A stretch of DNA of 64,000 nucleotides from Actinomycetes bacterium (lineage in GTDB: Bacteria > Actinomycetota > Acidimicrobiia > Acidimicrobiales > Palsa-688). Below are positions 35,412-45,682 of the stretch, piece by piece. Every line of letters begins with the position of its first letter. The stretch's first letter is position 1. The stretch lies in the NCBI GenBank assembly GCA_021808665.1, contig JAKBBA010000004.1:62001-126000 (forward strand). Direction: 5' to 3'. The position numbers and the translations under genes were made by a program. The notes under the pieces are model-generated. The model had not been told where the DNA came from. It searched no databases and worked only from the letters and a program-made list of their open reading frames with translations.

Positions 35412-37330
35412 GCGGCTCTCCTAGCCTCCAGGACAGCCTCCAAGACACTCCGCGGCGCGACGCAGTCGCCGATTCGGATTGGCTTGGGCTCGCGTAGAAG
35501 CTGGTACAGCGACTCGTCAGGCAGGCGGTGCCCGCAGTCGATCACCACCGCAGCCGGTACCTCCGCTTCCTGCGCGGTCCAAGGGTCGTACACCCGCACG
35601 TATCCGTCTCGGATCTCGCGGACCGCCGATCTGAGAACTCGTTTGACCCCACAACGCTCCAAGCGGAAGTTGGTCTCGCCGAGCTGGCCACCACGTGCTA
35701 GGAGCGTGCCGGCTACCACGTCAGGAGTTATGAGAGCCACGCTTCGACCCGCTTCGCCGGCAAGCCAGTAAGCGACGTTTACTCCCGTCCAGGCCCCGAC
35801 AGGGTCCACGACGGCTACAGGGCCGTCCGGTAACGTCGAGCGACCTGCGAGAACGTCGAGGGGGTCAAGGACCGCCGTACCCGCCGACGGGTAACGCTCA
35901 GACACGAACCTGGAGCCTGTAGCGACCACGACCTCCCATCCGTCGGCGCGAGCCGCCTCGACGTGTGATGGCTTCACGTCCGCGCCAAGCTCGAATTGAA
36001 CTCCCGCTCTGCGCGCGCGTTGCTCAAGCCAGTAGACGCCGACAGCGAGCCGGCGCTGTCCTGGTGTCATCGCCGCCTCGGCCATCGCCCCTCCGGCGGA
36101 CTCTCGCCTGTCGAGCAGTCGAACGTCGATGCCGCCGTCGGCGAAGAGACCGGCGGCTTCCAAACCGGCTGGGCCGGCGCCAACGACCATAACTCGAAGC
36201 GCCCGCTTGCGGGGCTTTCCAAGAGCCCCCGGCGGTGCTGTCTCGTAGCCCGAAAGGGGATCCATGACACACGACACGATGGGATTGCGGTTGTCGCGGA
36301 CTTTGCATGCCTGGTTGCACAAAACGCAAGGCCGGACTTCCTCAGGGCGCCCGGACCGCACTTTGGCGACGAGGGCAGCGTCTGCGATCAGCGCTCTCGT
36401 CATCTCCACCATGTCGCACTCCGAGGAGCCGAGCAGCTCGTCCGCCATGGCCGGGTCGACGATGCTTCCCTGGGCGGCGACCGGTACCCCTTTGCACGAG
36501 CGCTTCATGTCGGCGCACAGCTGCCGGTTGAAACCGGCGGGTGTGTGTCCGTCCGGCCGGTAGGCGCCAGTGTCGAACGGGCCGCCGCGCACGACCGTGA
36601 TCAGGTCAACCAGGGGTGCGAGCTCGGCGAGGTGCCCGCTGGCAGCGTCAGGAGTTATCCCAGCCCAAGGCGCCAGCTCGTCACAGCTAAGGCGCAGAGC
36701 TAACACGCCATCAGCCCCGACGGAGTCTCGTATGGCCGCTAGGACGCTGCGAGTGAACGCCAAACGGTCCCTGCCGTAGCGGTCGGTTCTCAGGTTGGTG
36801 AGACCTGAGTGGAATTGGCGTAGCAGCGAGAACGGGCCTGCGTCGACTTCGACCCCGGCAAGGCCCGATTCCACAGCGAGCCGAGCCGACGAGGCGAAGG
36901 CCCGTATCAGCTCGTCGATCCCGTCTTGGTCTAGCTCGGCCGGGGGCTCTCGGCTCACCGCGTCGGCCACGCGAGAAGGAGCCCACATGACCTGCTGGGA
37001 GTAAGCGCTCGAACCTTGCCCTCCGCTGTGGCCCAGACCGGCGAGCACTAGAGTGCCGTGAGGTCGGCACGCCTCGGCGATCGACCGCCAACCGTCCCCG
37101 GCAACCTCGGCCAGGGGTGCCCTTTCGTAGGGCCAATCGCCGGGAGTGACCGACGCCGTCTCCACGACTATCAACCCCACGCCTCCCCGCGCGCGCCTTT
37201 CGTAGTAGGCGACGTGGCGCCTGCTCAGCCGGCGGCCGTCAGCGAGGTTCGTCTCGTGAGGTCCGAACATCACGCGTGACGGGGCTTGGTACCCGGCGAT
37301 GGCGAGGGTGTCTGAGAGAAGAGCGGTCAA
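35372..37330 (-). CDS. FadH/OYE-family oxidoreductase, mycofactocin-system type 1
   Basis: A 652-residue relative of the next gene: FMN barrel (LPSRV-like start SRVMFGPHETNLADGR, VESGLAGVEVDAGPFSLLRQ), 4Fe-4S motif CVLCNQACKVRDNRNPIVSC, then FAD/NAD folds (VMVVGAGPAGLEAAGLFADGG). The FGPHETNL start matches the mycofactocin system FadH/OYE oxidoreductase 1 family. The two OYE genes are distant paralogues side by side, suggesting a heteromeric or sequential role. Start is TTG 37330, overlapping the LOG-family stop (TTGA). Confidence 0.85.
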   Translation of the reverse strand: MTALLSDTLAIAGYQAPSRVMFGPHETNLADGRRLSRRHVAYYERRARGGVGLIVVETASVTPGDWPYERAPLAEVAGDGWRSIAEACRPHGTLVLAGLGHSGGQGSSAYSQQVMWAPSRVADAVSREPPAELDQDGIDELIRAFASSARLAVESGLAGVEVDAGPFSLLRQFHSGLTNLRTDRYGRDRLAFTRSVLAAIRDSVGADGVLALRLSCDELAPWAGITPDAASGHLAELAPLVDLITVVRGGPFDTGAYRPDGHTPAGFNRQLCADMKRSCKGVPVAAQGSIVDPAMADELLGSSECDMVEMTRALIADAALVAKVRSGRPEEVRPCVLCNQACKVRDNRNPIVSCVMDPLSGYETAPPGALGKPRKRALRVMVVGAGPAGLEAAGLFADGGIDVRLLDRRESAGGAMAEAAMTPGQRRLAVGVYWLEQRARRAGVQFELGADVKPSHVEAARADGWEVVVATGSRFVSERYPSAGTAVLDPLDVLAGRSTLPDGPVAVVDPVGAWTGVNVAYWLAGEAGRSVALITPDVVAGTLLARGGQLGETNFRLERCGVKRVLRSAVREIRDGYVRVYDPWTAQEAEVPAAVVIDCGHRLPDESLYQLLREPKPIRIGDCVAPRSVLEAVLEARRAAWSLGASKKVSLS

Positions 37331-38391
37331 GACTGGGCAACCGACGACTGAGCAACCGATACTTCGGGAGGCGCGCTCTCCAAGACGTTGAGGGCGTCGA
37401 TGAGTTGACGGAGCCTTGCGAAGGCCATCTTGTCGAAATGCAACGACACGCGAGGCAACTCCAAGAAGTCGCCGCTTCTCCTCTCCGCTGGCAGCGGAGC
37501 GTCGAGCACCCTGATCGGACCGCTCATTATGTCAGCGAAGCGCTCGGAGAGCTCCTCCGCCTCGACATCGGTAGGCCTGGCGAGCAGTCGTAGCACGAGG
37601 GTGTTACCCACCCAGCGAAGCGAGTGGTAGTTCCGGTAGAAACCGAGGATCTCTCTTGCGGCCTCGTCCACACTCACGGCGATCTTGTACAAGCAGGGGT
37701 CGTCAGATCCCACTAGCCCCCTCGATACCACTTGATCGGCGAGGAAGGTGTTCCAACCCCGCCAGTAGTCACTGCCGGGTGTGTCGAGCAAGACGATCGG
37801 CGCCGGCTCGGCCTTGCCGGTCTGCACGAGAGTCAGAAGCTCGAACACCTCGTCTAGGGTTCCGTACCCGCCGGGCAGGACGGCGTAAGCGAACGACTCC
37901 TTGATGAGCATCAACTTCCTGGTGAAGAAGTACTTCATCGACACGAGCTTGGGATCGTCCCTTATGAACGGGTTCGCGCCCTGCTCGAAGGGCAAGCGTA
38001 TGTTGATCCCAAACGAACGTTCCGGCCCGGCGCCTTCCAACCCTGCCGCCATGATTCCCGGGCCCGCCCCGGTTATGGTCGACCAGCCGTTGGCGGCCAG
38101 TACCCTTGCGAGCTCCTTCGCCTGCGCGTACAGAGGATCGGTAGGTTGGGTGCGAGCGGACCCGAACATGGTCAGCTTACGCAGGTGTCGGTATGGCGCG
38201 AACATCGCGAACGCGTCGGCCATCTCCTTGAGAGCGGCGTTGGTGATCTTCAGGTCGAGGCGGTCGGTGCCGGTCTCGGCCAGCCGAGCGACCGTCGTGA
38301 GGATCTCCACAACCTGGTCACGGTTCGCTGTCACCCCCACGGCCTGCACGAGGGCGTCGATACATTCTTCTACTGTTTGTGCTTGAGGCAC
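37327..38391 (-). CDS. LOG-family protein (cytokinin riboside monophosphate phosphoribohydrolase-like)
   Basis: A 354-residue Rossmann-fold nucleotide hydrolase. Family motifs are TMFGSART (74-81), ITGAGPGIMAAGLEGAG (106-122) and PGGYGTLDEVFELLTL (173-188). It is much longer than the ~190-residue LOG enzymes because of extra segments at both ends (1-70 helical, 255-354), as in other actinobacterial TIGR00730-type proteins. LOG enzymes release ribose 5-phosphate from nucleoside monophosphates, which would fit the pentose-phosphate genes upstream. GTG start 3 bases after the pgl stop. Confidence 0.82.
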   Translation of the reverse strand: MPQAQTVEECIDALVQAVGVTANRDQVVEILTTVARLAETGTDRLDLKITNAALKEMADAFAMFAPYRHLRKLTMFGSARTQPTDPLYAQAKELARVLAANGWSTITGAGPGIMAAGLEGAGPERSFGINIRLPFEQGANPFIRDDPKLVSMKYFFTRKLMLIKESFAYAVLPGGYGTLDEVFELLTLVQTGKAEPAPIVLLDTPGSDYWRGWNTFLADQVVSRGLVGSDDPCLYKIAVSVDEAAREILGFYRNYHSLRWVGNTLVLRLLARPTDVEAEELSERFADIMSGPIRVLDAPLPAERRSGDFLELPRVSLHFDKMAFARLRQLIDALNVLESAPPEVSVAQSSVAQS

Positions 38392-38394
38392 CTG

Positions 38395-39060
38395 CTACCT
38401 TCCGAGGGCTTCGTGGTCGACGATCCAGGTGACCTTGTCAGCGCTGACCCGGGCGGCTGGAATGTCCTCGCCCGCCAGCAGGGCGGTCACAGCATCGCGC
38501 TTCGACTCGCCGGCTACCGTGAAAATCACCTCACGCGAACGGGCTATGCCCGACAGTGACAGGGTCATCCTCGCCAGCCGGTTCCTGCCGGTCGGGTCCT
38601 CGCTCATGACCACGAGCTGGCCAGGGTCGGCTTCCAAGGCGGCCGACCCGGGGAACAATGAAGCCGTGTGGCCGTCGGGTCCCATCCCGAGGTGTACGAC
38701 GTCCAAGCGCTCGATCGAGCTGAGTCGAAGCTGGTAGGCGTCGGGTCCCTCCTGGCAGTTCATCGGGTACACGGCATTCGCAGCGCCTACTCTTTCCAGC
38801 AAGGCCTTCCGGCCGAGAAGCTGGTTGGAATCAGGGTCGTTGGCGGGAACGCAACGTTCGTCACCCCAGTAGACATTCACTGACAACCAGTCGATCGCTT
38901 CGGAACCCTCCTGAGCGAGTCGTTCGTAACACTCGCGCGCGGTCTCCCCGCCTGACAAAGCGATGCTGAAGATCTCCCCGACCCGCTCGCGAAAGGCTCG
39001 CACTACCCGAGCTGAGAACTCCGCAGCGACGTCCTCGACAACGACCATTTCACCGTTCAC
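38395..39060 (-). CDS. pgl: 6-phosphogluconolactonase
   Basis: A 221-residue enzyme hydrolysing 6-phosphogluconolactone, the product of Zwf, encoded just upstream. Motifs include IALSGGETARECYERLA, YWGDERCVPANDPDSNQ, LGMGPDGHTASLFPGS and a C-terminal VTWIVDHEAL. Slightly shorter than the usual 230-260 residues. GTG 39060; 94 bases separate it from opcA, so it may have its own promoter or be part of the long operon. Confidence 0.9.
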   Translation of the reverse strand: MNGEMVVVEDVAAEFSARVVRAFRERVGEIFSIALSGGETARECYERLAQEGSEAIDWLSVNVYWGDERCVPANDPDSNQLLGRKALLERVGAANAVYPMNCQEGPDAYQLRLSSIERLDVVHLGMGPDGHTASLFPGSAALEADPGQLVVMSEDPTGRNRLARMTLSLSGIARSREVIFTVAGESKRDAVTALLAGEDIPAARVSADKVTWIVDHEALGR

Positions 39061-39154
39061 AGCGTCTGAGACTAGGCGCTGGCGGGGGCGAGGAGGCGCG
39101 ATGGGCTGACTGAAGCGTCCGTCAAGCTCCGGCCGGTTAGCGCTGCAAGGCCGG

Positions 39155-40141
39155 TCAGACCCCGGCCAGGCTAGTTGCCACCGAAAGCGCCGCTTCCCAA
39201 ACCGGGTCTGGACCCAGGCGGGTGAGGGCTTCAGCGAGCGAAGAGGCCAAGGCGTCCTCGGGTAGTTCCGCCGTGGCGATCTGGGGTGCCTGCCCCGGCA
39301 GGCGAACGGTTGCCACGACCTCCCGGCGGTCGTCGTGCCTCTCGACGGCGAACGTCGCTTCTTCCCCGTCCCGTCGGGCCGTCAGCTTGAAAGACACGTG
39401 ACGTGCGTCCTGGAAGGTCACCACCTGCTCTTCGAGGCCAATCCGATCGACGATCCAACCTCCTATGAGGCCTCGTGGACCAACCTTGCCGCACACGTCG
39501 ACGACTTCCACGCCGTCAAGCCACGAGCGATGCTCGCCAGGCTCGAACAGCGACGCTCCGAGGTCGCGCCAAGTCTTAAGCCGGGACCAACTCAGATCTA
39601 CGACCGTCCGGCGTCTCGCTAGTTGGAGCAGGCCCCTCAAGCTGACCGGGTCGGAAGCGTCACGGCTGTCGACCACCACCACGTCCGCGACTCCAAGCAG
39701 AGGGTCCGAAGGGTTGGGGAGCGAGCTTACGTACCAAACGGCGACAGGCAGATCCGACAGTGTAAAGGCCTCCACCAACGAGTCGAGGTGGTTGGCTGCC
39801 TGACCGCCGACTTCGATCGCCACCTCCTCGAAGTTCACGTTGTGGGTGTCTGTATCGAGAGAGTACAAAGTGGCGCGCCCTTCGAGGCTTGCAACCTCGT
39901 CAGGGTATGGTCTGAGCAGGACGATCCTCGCCGGGTGGTGCCCTGCGAGGGCACGCAGCGCCCCCGTAGCCGCGTACGCCTGCTCGTCGCCCGGGGCGAC
40001 AGCGACGATAGTCATGACAGCAGTGCGCGCCGAGGCGTGGTGACGGCTCGACTGGTCCCTCAGGTCGGCGAGTGCTCCGACTATCTCCGATAGCCGGACA
40101 CCCTGTCCGGACCAGCTGTCTACTGCTACGGCTTCCGCCAC
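39155..40141 (-). CDS. opcA: Glucose-6-phosphate dehydrogenase assembly protein OpcA
   Basis: A 328-residue protein needed for assembly and redox activation of G6PD in cyanobacteria and actinobacteria. It has the OpcA N-terminal pattern ([32 protein letters not shown]) and the central [21 protein letters not shown] and [20 protein letters not shown]. It overlaps the end of zwf by 16 bases and follows it in the usual order tkt-tal-zwf-opcA-pgl. Confidence 0.9.
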   Translation of the reverse strand: MAEAVAVDSWSGQGVRLSEIVGALADLRDQSSRHHASARTAVMTIVAVAPGDEQAYAATGALRALAGHHPARIVLLRPYPDEVASLEGRATLYSLDTDTHNVNFEEVAIEVGGQAANHLDSLVEAFTLSDLPVAVWYVSSLPNPSDPLLGVADVVVVDSRDASDPVSLRGLLQLARRRTVVDLSWSRLKTWRDLGASLFEPGEHRSWLDGVEVVDVCGKVGPRGLIGGWIVDRIGLEEQVVTFQDARHVSFKLTARRDGEEATFAVERHDDRREVVATVRLPGQAPQIATAELPEDALASSLAEALTRLGPDPVWEAALSVATSLAGV

Positions 40142-41646
40142 TGCCGGCCGTCCCGTTCGATGAGCTGTTCAGCCTGACGGGGACCCCAAGTGCCCGCCGC
40201 GTACCCAGAAAGGGGCACGGCTCGGCCCTGCCAGGCTTCGAGTATCGGGTCTACGATCCTCCACGCCTGGTCGACCTCGTCGCTTCGAATGAACAAAGTT
40301 GGGTCGCCAACCATTGCGTCAAGCAAAAGTCGTTCGTAGGCGTCGGGGGCGTCCTCCATGAAGGCAGAACCGTAGGACATGTCCATCAGGACGTCACGAA
40401 CGTTGAAAGCCTGACCTGGAACCTTCGCTCCGAAACGCAACGCCACGCCCTCGTCGGGCTGTATGCGAAGCACCAGGGCGTTCGGCCGTAGCCCTTGGCT
40501 TTCGGCGCTACCGAAAGCCAGGTGAGGCACCCGGTGGAACTGCAACGCGACCTCTGTAACCCTCTTGGGGAGCCTTTTACCGGTCCGCACGTAGATCGGC
40601 ACGCCCGCCCAGCGCCAGTTGTCACACATCAGCTTCATAGCGACAAACGTCTCCGTGCGGCTGTTTGGGTCGACGTCAGGCTCTTGGCGGTAGGCCTGCA
40701 CGGCTACGCCTTCACTCCATCCGCTGTCGTACTGGCCGCGCACGACGTCGGTCTTTACACTCTCAAGAGTCGGAACCACCACGCTTCGAAGGGCTTTGAC
40801 CTTCTCGTCGCGGATGCCCTGAGCGTCTATTGTTCCCGGGGGTTCCATCAGAGTCAGCGACAGGACTTGCATCACGTGGTTCTGGACGATGTCCCGCAAC
40901 GCGCCCGCTGTCTCGTAGAAACCTCCGCGCTTTTCCACCCCTAGCGACTCGGCGACTGTGATCTGGACGTGGTCGATGAAGCTGCGGTTCCAGAGTGGCT
41001 CGAAGATCGCGTTCGCGAAGCGGAGGGCTAGGACGTTTTGGACCGTCTCCTTGCCGAGGTAGTGGTCTATTCGATAAATCTGCGCCTCGTCGAAGTTGCG
41101 GTGCAGCGCCGTGTCGAGATCGGTGGCGCTCTCCAAGTCTCGGCCGAAAGGCTTCTCGATCACGAGCCTCACGGCGGACTGCTCGTTGGCCGGGCGGTTA
41201 AGGCCGGCAGCTCCGAGACCGTCTGCCACCAGCTCGAACACTGCCGGGATCGTCGCCAAGTAGAAGGTCCGGTTTCCAGTCGAAGCGATATCTGCTTCGA
41301 CCTCGCCGAGAACCTTTCCCAAGGTCTGGAAGGTGGAAGGGTCCCCGTACTCTCCGGTCACGTACCTGCTGCGTTTGACCAGCTCGACCCATCCGGCGCC
41401 AGCGTGAGGCACCGAGTCGGTCATGAGCTTCCGGAAGCCGTCGTCGTCGAGCTCGGTCCGAGCGACGCCGACCACAGCGAAAGAGCGGGGGAGTAGCCTC
41501 CGCCGCGACAGCTGCTCTATCGCCGGCAGCAGCTTGCGCGCCGTCAGGTCCCCGGAGGCTCCCACGACGACCAGGATGCCGGGCGGAGCCTGACGGACGG
41601 CCTCGTTGCCCGCAGCAAGCGGGTTCGCGGGAGGGTCGCCGCTCAC
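40126..41646 (-). CDS. zwf: Glucose-6-phosphate 1-dehydrogenase
   Basis: A 506-residue NADP-dependent enzyme, first step of the oxidative pentose-phosphate route. Coenzyme site [18 protein letters not shown], active site [20 protein letters not shown], and substrate stretches such as [13 protein letters not shown] are all present. Full length. GTG 41646 overlaps the tal stop by four bases. The NADPH made here could feed the reductases encoded further along the same strand. Confidence 0.95.
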   Translation of the reverse strand: MSGDPPANPLAAGNEAVRQAPPGILVVVGASGDLTARKLLPAIEQLSRRRLLPRSFAVVGVARTELDDDGFRKLMTDSVPHAGAGWVELVKRSRYVTGEYGDPSTFQTLGKVLGEVEADIASTGNRTFYLATIPAVFELVADGLGAAGLNRPANEQSAVRLVIEKPFGRDLESATDLDTALHRNFDEAQIYRIDHYLGKETVQNVLALRFANAIFEPLWNRSFIDHVQITVAESLGVEKRGGFYETAGALRDIVQNHVMQVLSLTLMEPPGTIDAQGIRDEKVKALRSVVVPTLESVKTDVVRGQYDSGWSEGVAVQAYRQEPDVDPNSRTETFVAMKLMCDNWRWAGVPIYVRTGKRLPKRVTEVALQFHRVPHLAFGSAESQGLRPNALVLRIQPDEGVALRFGAKVPGQAFNVRDVLMDMSYGSAFMEDAPDAYERLLLDAMVGDPTLFIRSDEVDQAWRIVDPILEAWQGRAVPLSGYAAGTWGPRQAEQLIERDGRQWRKP

Positions 41647-42743
41647 CTTGCCTGACCGCCAGCGGCGGCTTTCGCCTCGAGCGCGCCGAGCAGTGCCTTC
41701 CAGCTGTCAAGGAAAGACGACACACCGCGTTGTTCTAGAACCAAAGAAACGTCTTGCATGTCCACACCTGCGGTGCCGAGGGCGTCGAGGAGTGAGTGCG
41801 CCTCGTCCAGCCCCGAGTCGACGGTCCGGGCCGTCACCCCGTGATCGAGGAAGGCGGCTACGGTCGCGTCGGGCATCGTGTTCACCGTGTTAGGGCCAAT
41901 CAGATTGTCGACGTAGAGGAGGTCGGGGTAGTCCGGGTTCTTGGTTGAGGTCGACGCCCACAAAGGCCGCTGGGGGTGGGCTCCAGCATCGCGCAGTGCC
42001 TGCCAGCGCGGCCCTGAGAACTTTTGTTGGAACAGTTCGTAGGCTAACTTCGCTTGTGCAACAGCAGCTTTCCCGTGAAGCGAAACATCAGCCCCGAGAG
42101 CTTGCAGGCGACCGTCGACTTCCGTGTCGACCCTGCTAACGAAGAATGACGCGACGCTGTGCACCGTCGAAACGTCCCCGCCAGCCGACCGCAGAGCCTC
42201 TAGGCCGCTCAAGTAAGCGTCCATCACCTCGCCGTAGCGAGCAAGACTAAAGATCAGCGTGACATTTATGTTACGTCCCTCGCCGATCATCGTCCGAACC
42301 GCCGGAACTCCCGCCGGGGTGGCGGGGATCTTAACCATCAGGTTCGGCTTAGCAACCCGTGAATGCAGGTCCCGGGCCGCTATGACTGTCGCGTCCGTGT
42401 CGTCGGCGAGCGCCGGCGAGACTTCAAGCGACACGAACCCGTCGGTGCCCCCGCTCGACTCGTGCACTGAGTGCAGGATCTCGCACGCCTCCTTGACGTC
42501 GTCGATCGCCATGTCCCAGAACGCCGCTTCGGGACTGTCTGACTTTATGAGCTTCGAGAACTGCTCATCGTAGGCGTCCGAGCTGGTCATCGCCTTCTCG
42601 AAAATGGTCGGGTTGGAGGTGACACCCCGCACTCCACTGGCGACCAGCCCGGCGAGGCCGCCATCGCGAATCGAGGGGCGATTCAGGTTGTCGATCCACG
42701 GACTTTGCCCGTAGTTGGCGTAGAGGTCATGAAGTGTGGTCAT
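41643..42743 (-). CDS. tal: Transaldolase
   Basis: A 366-residue transaldolase of the actinobacterial class, transferring a dihydroxyacetone unit from sedoheptulose 7-phosphate. The Schiff-base Lys is in [17 protein letters not shown] (about residue 136), preceded by [18 protein letters not shown] and followed by [20 protein letters not shown]; the start [17 protein letters not shown] is typical. ATG 42743 shares one base with the tkt stop (TGATG). Confidence 0.93.
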   Translation of the reverse strand: MTTLHDLYANYGQSPWIDNLNRPSIRDGGLAGLVASGVRGVTSNPTIFEKAMTSSDAYDEQFSKLIKSDSPEAAFWDMAIDDVKEACEILHSVHESSGGTDGFVSLEVSPALADDTDATVIAARDLHSRVAKPNLMVKIPATPAGVPAVRTMIGEGRNINVTLIFSLARYGEVMDAYLSGLEALRSAGGDVSTVHSVASFFVSRVDTEVDGRLQALGADVSLHGKAAVAQAKLAYELFQQKFSGPRWQALRDAGAHPQRPLWASTSTKNPDYPDLLYVDNLIGPNTVNTMPDATVAAFLDHGVTARTVDSGLDEAHSLLDALGTAGVDMQDVSLVLEQRGVSSFLDSWKALLGALEAKAAAGGQAR

Positions 42744-44773
42744 CAGAGGTCCTCCTCCTCGTCGTCGTCTTGGTCGTCGATATCCCCGAAACCGTCCAGA
42801 TCGTCCATGGCGTCGATGAGAGCCAGTGCTCTGGCAGCGACGTTGTCGGCTGTGAAGCCCAGGTAAGCGAGAACTTCTCCACCCGGGCCCGAAGCCCCGA
42901 ACCTGTCGATTGACACGCTGTCATCGGCGTAGCGGGCCCAGCCGAACGAGCTGGCAGCTTCGACCGCCAGCACCGGCGCTCCGGTTCCTAGAATCTGGTC
43001 TTGGTAGTCGTCGTCTTGCTCCTCGAAGAGCTCCCAGCTGGGCATGGAGACGACCCTTGCCGACACTCCGAACGTGTCGAGGATCTTCGCGGCGTCTACG
43101 CACAACGACACCTCGGAACCGGTCCCGACGAGCACCACGTCAGGCTCCGAGTCGCCTTCAGAAAGGATGTACGCGCCCTTCTCCAGAAGGGCGGCGGATT
43201 CAGAGGTTCCGGCGAGCACAGGAACGTCCTGGCGGCTCAGGATCAGCGCCGTGGGGCCCTCGCGTTCGATGGCCACGCGCAGGGCCTGGGCCGACTCGTT
43301 GGCGTCCGCTGGCCGTATCACCCGCAATCCTGGGATCGCCCTGACCGCCGCCAACTGCTCGATGGGCTGGTGGGTTGGCCCGTCCTCCCCGAGACCGACC
43401 GAGTCGTGCGTCCAGAAGTAGATGACCTTCGCGTCTGAGAGGGCGGCTAGGCGCACCGCTCCGCGCATGTAGTCGCTGAAAGTGAAGAACGTGCCGCCGA
43501 TCGGGATGACGCCTCCGTGCAGAGCCATACCGTTCATCGCTGCCCCCATAGCGTGCTCCCTCACGCCGTAGGCTACCGACCTGCCGCCCGGATTCTCGGC
43601 ACTTTGGAGGACTTCACCGTCGAGTTGAGTGCCGGTGTTACCTGTGAGGTCGGCACCGCCGGACACCAAGCCGGGCACGGCGACCGCGACAGCGTTCAGG
43701 GCCGCTTTAATCGAGTGGCGGGTCGCAACCGACCGGCCGGGCTCCCACGTCGGCAGAGCCGACTGCCAGCCCGGCTCGCCGCGCTGTCCCCACGCGGCGT
43801 CCCACGCCTGGCGGTCACCTTGCCAGGAACGAAGGTGCTCCTGCCAGGCGATACGGGCGTCTCGGGAACGTCGGCCGGCTTGGCGATAGAAGGCTAGGAC
43901 GTCGTCGGGAACGTAGAAGTCTTTGTCAGCTGGCAGGCCCATGACCTCCTTGGTGGCCTCCACTTCTGCGGCGCCGAACGGCGAGCCATGCGCCTTGGAG
44001 GTGTCGGTCAGGTTCGGCGAAGGAAAGCCGATGTGGCTTCGCAGTACGAGCAGGCTCGGCCGGTCCTCCTCTGCCATCGCACGTCGTAGGCCACCTTCAA
44101 GAGCGTCCAGGTCGTTGGCTGCCTCGCCTAGGTTCTCGACGTGCCAGCCGTAGGATTCGAATCGCTTGACCGGATCATCGCTGAGGGAGATCTCGGTCGG
44201 CCCGTCGATGGTGATGTGGTTGTCGTCGTACACATACACGAGACGTCCCAGGCCAAGATGACCTGCGAGGGAAGCGGCCTCGTGGCTGATGCCCTCCATC
44301 AGGTCTCCGTCGCTGCACACTACGAAGGTGTGGTGGTTGACCAAGTCAGAGCCAAACCTCGATCGCAGGATCCGCTCTGCGATCCCCATGCCTACGCCAT
44401 TGGCGAACCCTTGGCCGAGCGGACCGGTCGTCACTTCGATCCCAGGCGTATGGTGCACCTCCGGGTGCCCAGGGGTGAGACTGTGAAGCTGGCGGAAGCT
44501 CTTTAGGTCGTCGAGCTCGAGACCGTAACCGGTTAGATACAACATGGTGTACAACAAGATGCAGGCATGACCGCACGACAGCACAAACCGGTCCCGGTCG
44601 GCCCAACCGGGGTCTTCGGGGTCGTAGCGCATAATCCGCGTCCACAACACGTGGGCGAGAGGAGCGAGCGCCATCGCAGTCCCGGGATGACCGGCATTGG
44701 CCTTCTGGGGAGCGTCCATCGCGAGTCCGCGGATGACGTCCACGCCGAGCTGCTCGGCTGTCTTGTCGTTCAT
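42743..44773 (-). CDS. tkt: Transketolase
   Basis: A 676-residue thiamine-diphosphate enzyme of the pentose-phosphate pathway. Motifs: KANAGHPGTAMALAPLAHVL, TTGPLGQGFANGVGMGIAE, the ThDP site VVCSDGDLMEGISHEAASLAG, GVREHAMGAAMNGMALHGG, HDSVGLGEDGPTHQPIEQLA. Full length, but the C-terminus ends in an extra acidic tail (DDLDGFGDIDDQDDDEEEDL) not usual in the family. First gene of the minus-strand string that ends at etfB; ATG start. Confidence 0.93.
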   Translation of the reverse strand: MNDKTAEQLGVDVIRGLAMDAPQKANAGHPGTAMALAPLAHVLWTRIMRYDPEDPGWADRDRFVLSCGHACILLYTMLYLTGYGLELDDLKSFRQLHSLTPGHPEVHHTPGIEVTTGPLGQGFANGVGMGIAERILRSRFGSDLVNHHTFVVCSDGDLMEGISHEAASLAGHLGLGRLVYVYDDNHITIDGPTEISLSDDPVKRFESYGWHVENLGEAANDLDALEGGLRRAMAEEDRPSLLVLRSHIGFPSPNLTDTSKAHGSPFGAAEVEATKEVMGLPADKDFYVPDDVLAFYRQAGRRSRDARIAWQEHLRSWQGDRQAWDAAWGQRGEPGWQSALPTWEPGRSVATRHSIKAALNAVAVAVPGLVSGGADLTGNTGTQLDGEVLQSAENPGGRSVAYGVREHAMGAAMNGMALHGGVIPIGGTFFTFSDYMRGAVRLAALSDAKVIYFWTHDSVGLGEDGPTHQPIEQLAAVRAIPGLRVIRPADANESAQALRVAIEREGPTALILSRQDVPVLAGTSESAALLEKGAYILSEGDSEPDVVLVGTGSEVSLCVDAAKILDTFGVSARVVSMPSWELFEEQDDDYQDQILGTGAPVLAVEAASSFGWARYADDSVSIDRFGASGPGGEVLAYLGFTADNVAARALALIDAMDDLDGFGDIDDQDDDEEEDL

Positions 44774-44837
44774 GCTCCAACCCTACTCTGGACCGAGCAG
44801 GCGCCAAAGCATCGAGCTGAGACAGATCACCTGACGC

Positions 44838-45602
44838 TCAGGCCGCTTGGGCCTCCCGAACAGCCCCCTGCGACAGCCTCGGAGCGAGATGGCGGACCTC
44901 CAACCAGCGCAGCCGGCGTCCTAGCGATACGAGCCACCAAGCCGGGTCGAACTCCCTCCGGGAGAAAGAGAGACGAGCCGACGTCGGCGCAGCGTGGTGA
45001 TTGCCGTGGAGGCCCTCCCCGCCGGTAAGCCATGCCAGCCACTGGTTGTTCGTCGCGAGGCCCGCAAAAGGGCGCTTCCCGAAGGAGTGTCCCACGGCGT
45101 TCACTGCCGAATTAAGTACAAGGTAGGAGACCGTATGCACGCCCGAGGCTATGAGGGTCATCTCCCAGTTGCCCCAAAACACCAAAAAAAGCAGTCCGAT
45201 ACCCGCTGACAGACCGACCAGCGAACGGTCGAAGAGCACCCTATCCCAACGGTCCGCCGGCAGATCCTTGGAGTAGCGGTCGATGCTCAGCTTGTCGGCA
45301 GCACCTCGCCGGTAAAGCACCACGTTCGCCAGCTGCACCTTCCAGAAGCCTTCGAGCACGGGAGAGTGGGGGTCGCCGGTGACGTCCGTGTAGGCGTGGT
45401 GCTTGCGGTGGACACCTACCCACTCCCTGGGACGTATCCCGGTGGACATCCATACCAGAGTTCGACACGCGAAGCGGAGACCCTTGGACATGGTGATCGC
45501 CTTGTGTGACAGGGTCCGATGAAGGAACACAGTCGTCAGGAAGATCGCTATCTGGCAGGTGAAAAGACCGACTAGAACTGCTATGAGTATCCGCACCGAC
45601 AC
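44838..45602 (-). CDS. Membrane fatty-acid desaturase (acyl-CoA delta-9 type)
   Basis: A 254-residue integral membrane di-iron desaturase. The three His boxes are HRTLSH (about 28-33), HRKHHAYTD (about 65-73) and HGNHHAAPTSAR (about 199-210), and four hydrophobic segments lie between them (VLVGLFTCQIAIFLTTVF, FDRSLVGLSAGIGLLFLVFW). It introduces a double bond in acyl chains and adjusts membrane fluidity. It stands alone, divergent from the following envelope/tRNA operon. GTG start. Confidence 0.9.
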   Translation of the reverse strand: MSVRILIAVLVGLFTCQIAIFLTTVFLHRTLSHKAITMSKGLRFACRTLVWMSTGIRPREWVGVHRKHHAYTDVTGDPHSPVLEGFWKVQLANVVLYRRGAADKLSIDRYSKDLPADRWDRVLFDRSLVGLSAGIGLLFLVFWGNWEMTLIASGVHTVSYLVLNSAVNAVGHSFGKRPFAGLATNNQWLAWLTGGEGLHGNHHAAPTSARLSFSRREFDPAWWLVSLGRRLRWLEVRHLAPRLSQGAVREAQAA

Positions 45603-45682
45603 GGCAATCTAATCGACGTCCGACCCGTGGCGCCCGCGGGTCCTTGCACCGGAAGGCTTCGGACGGTAAAGATAGGGCAGTC

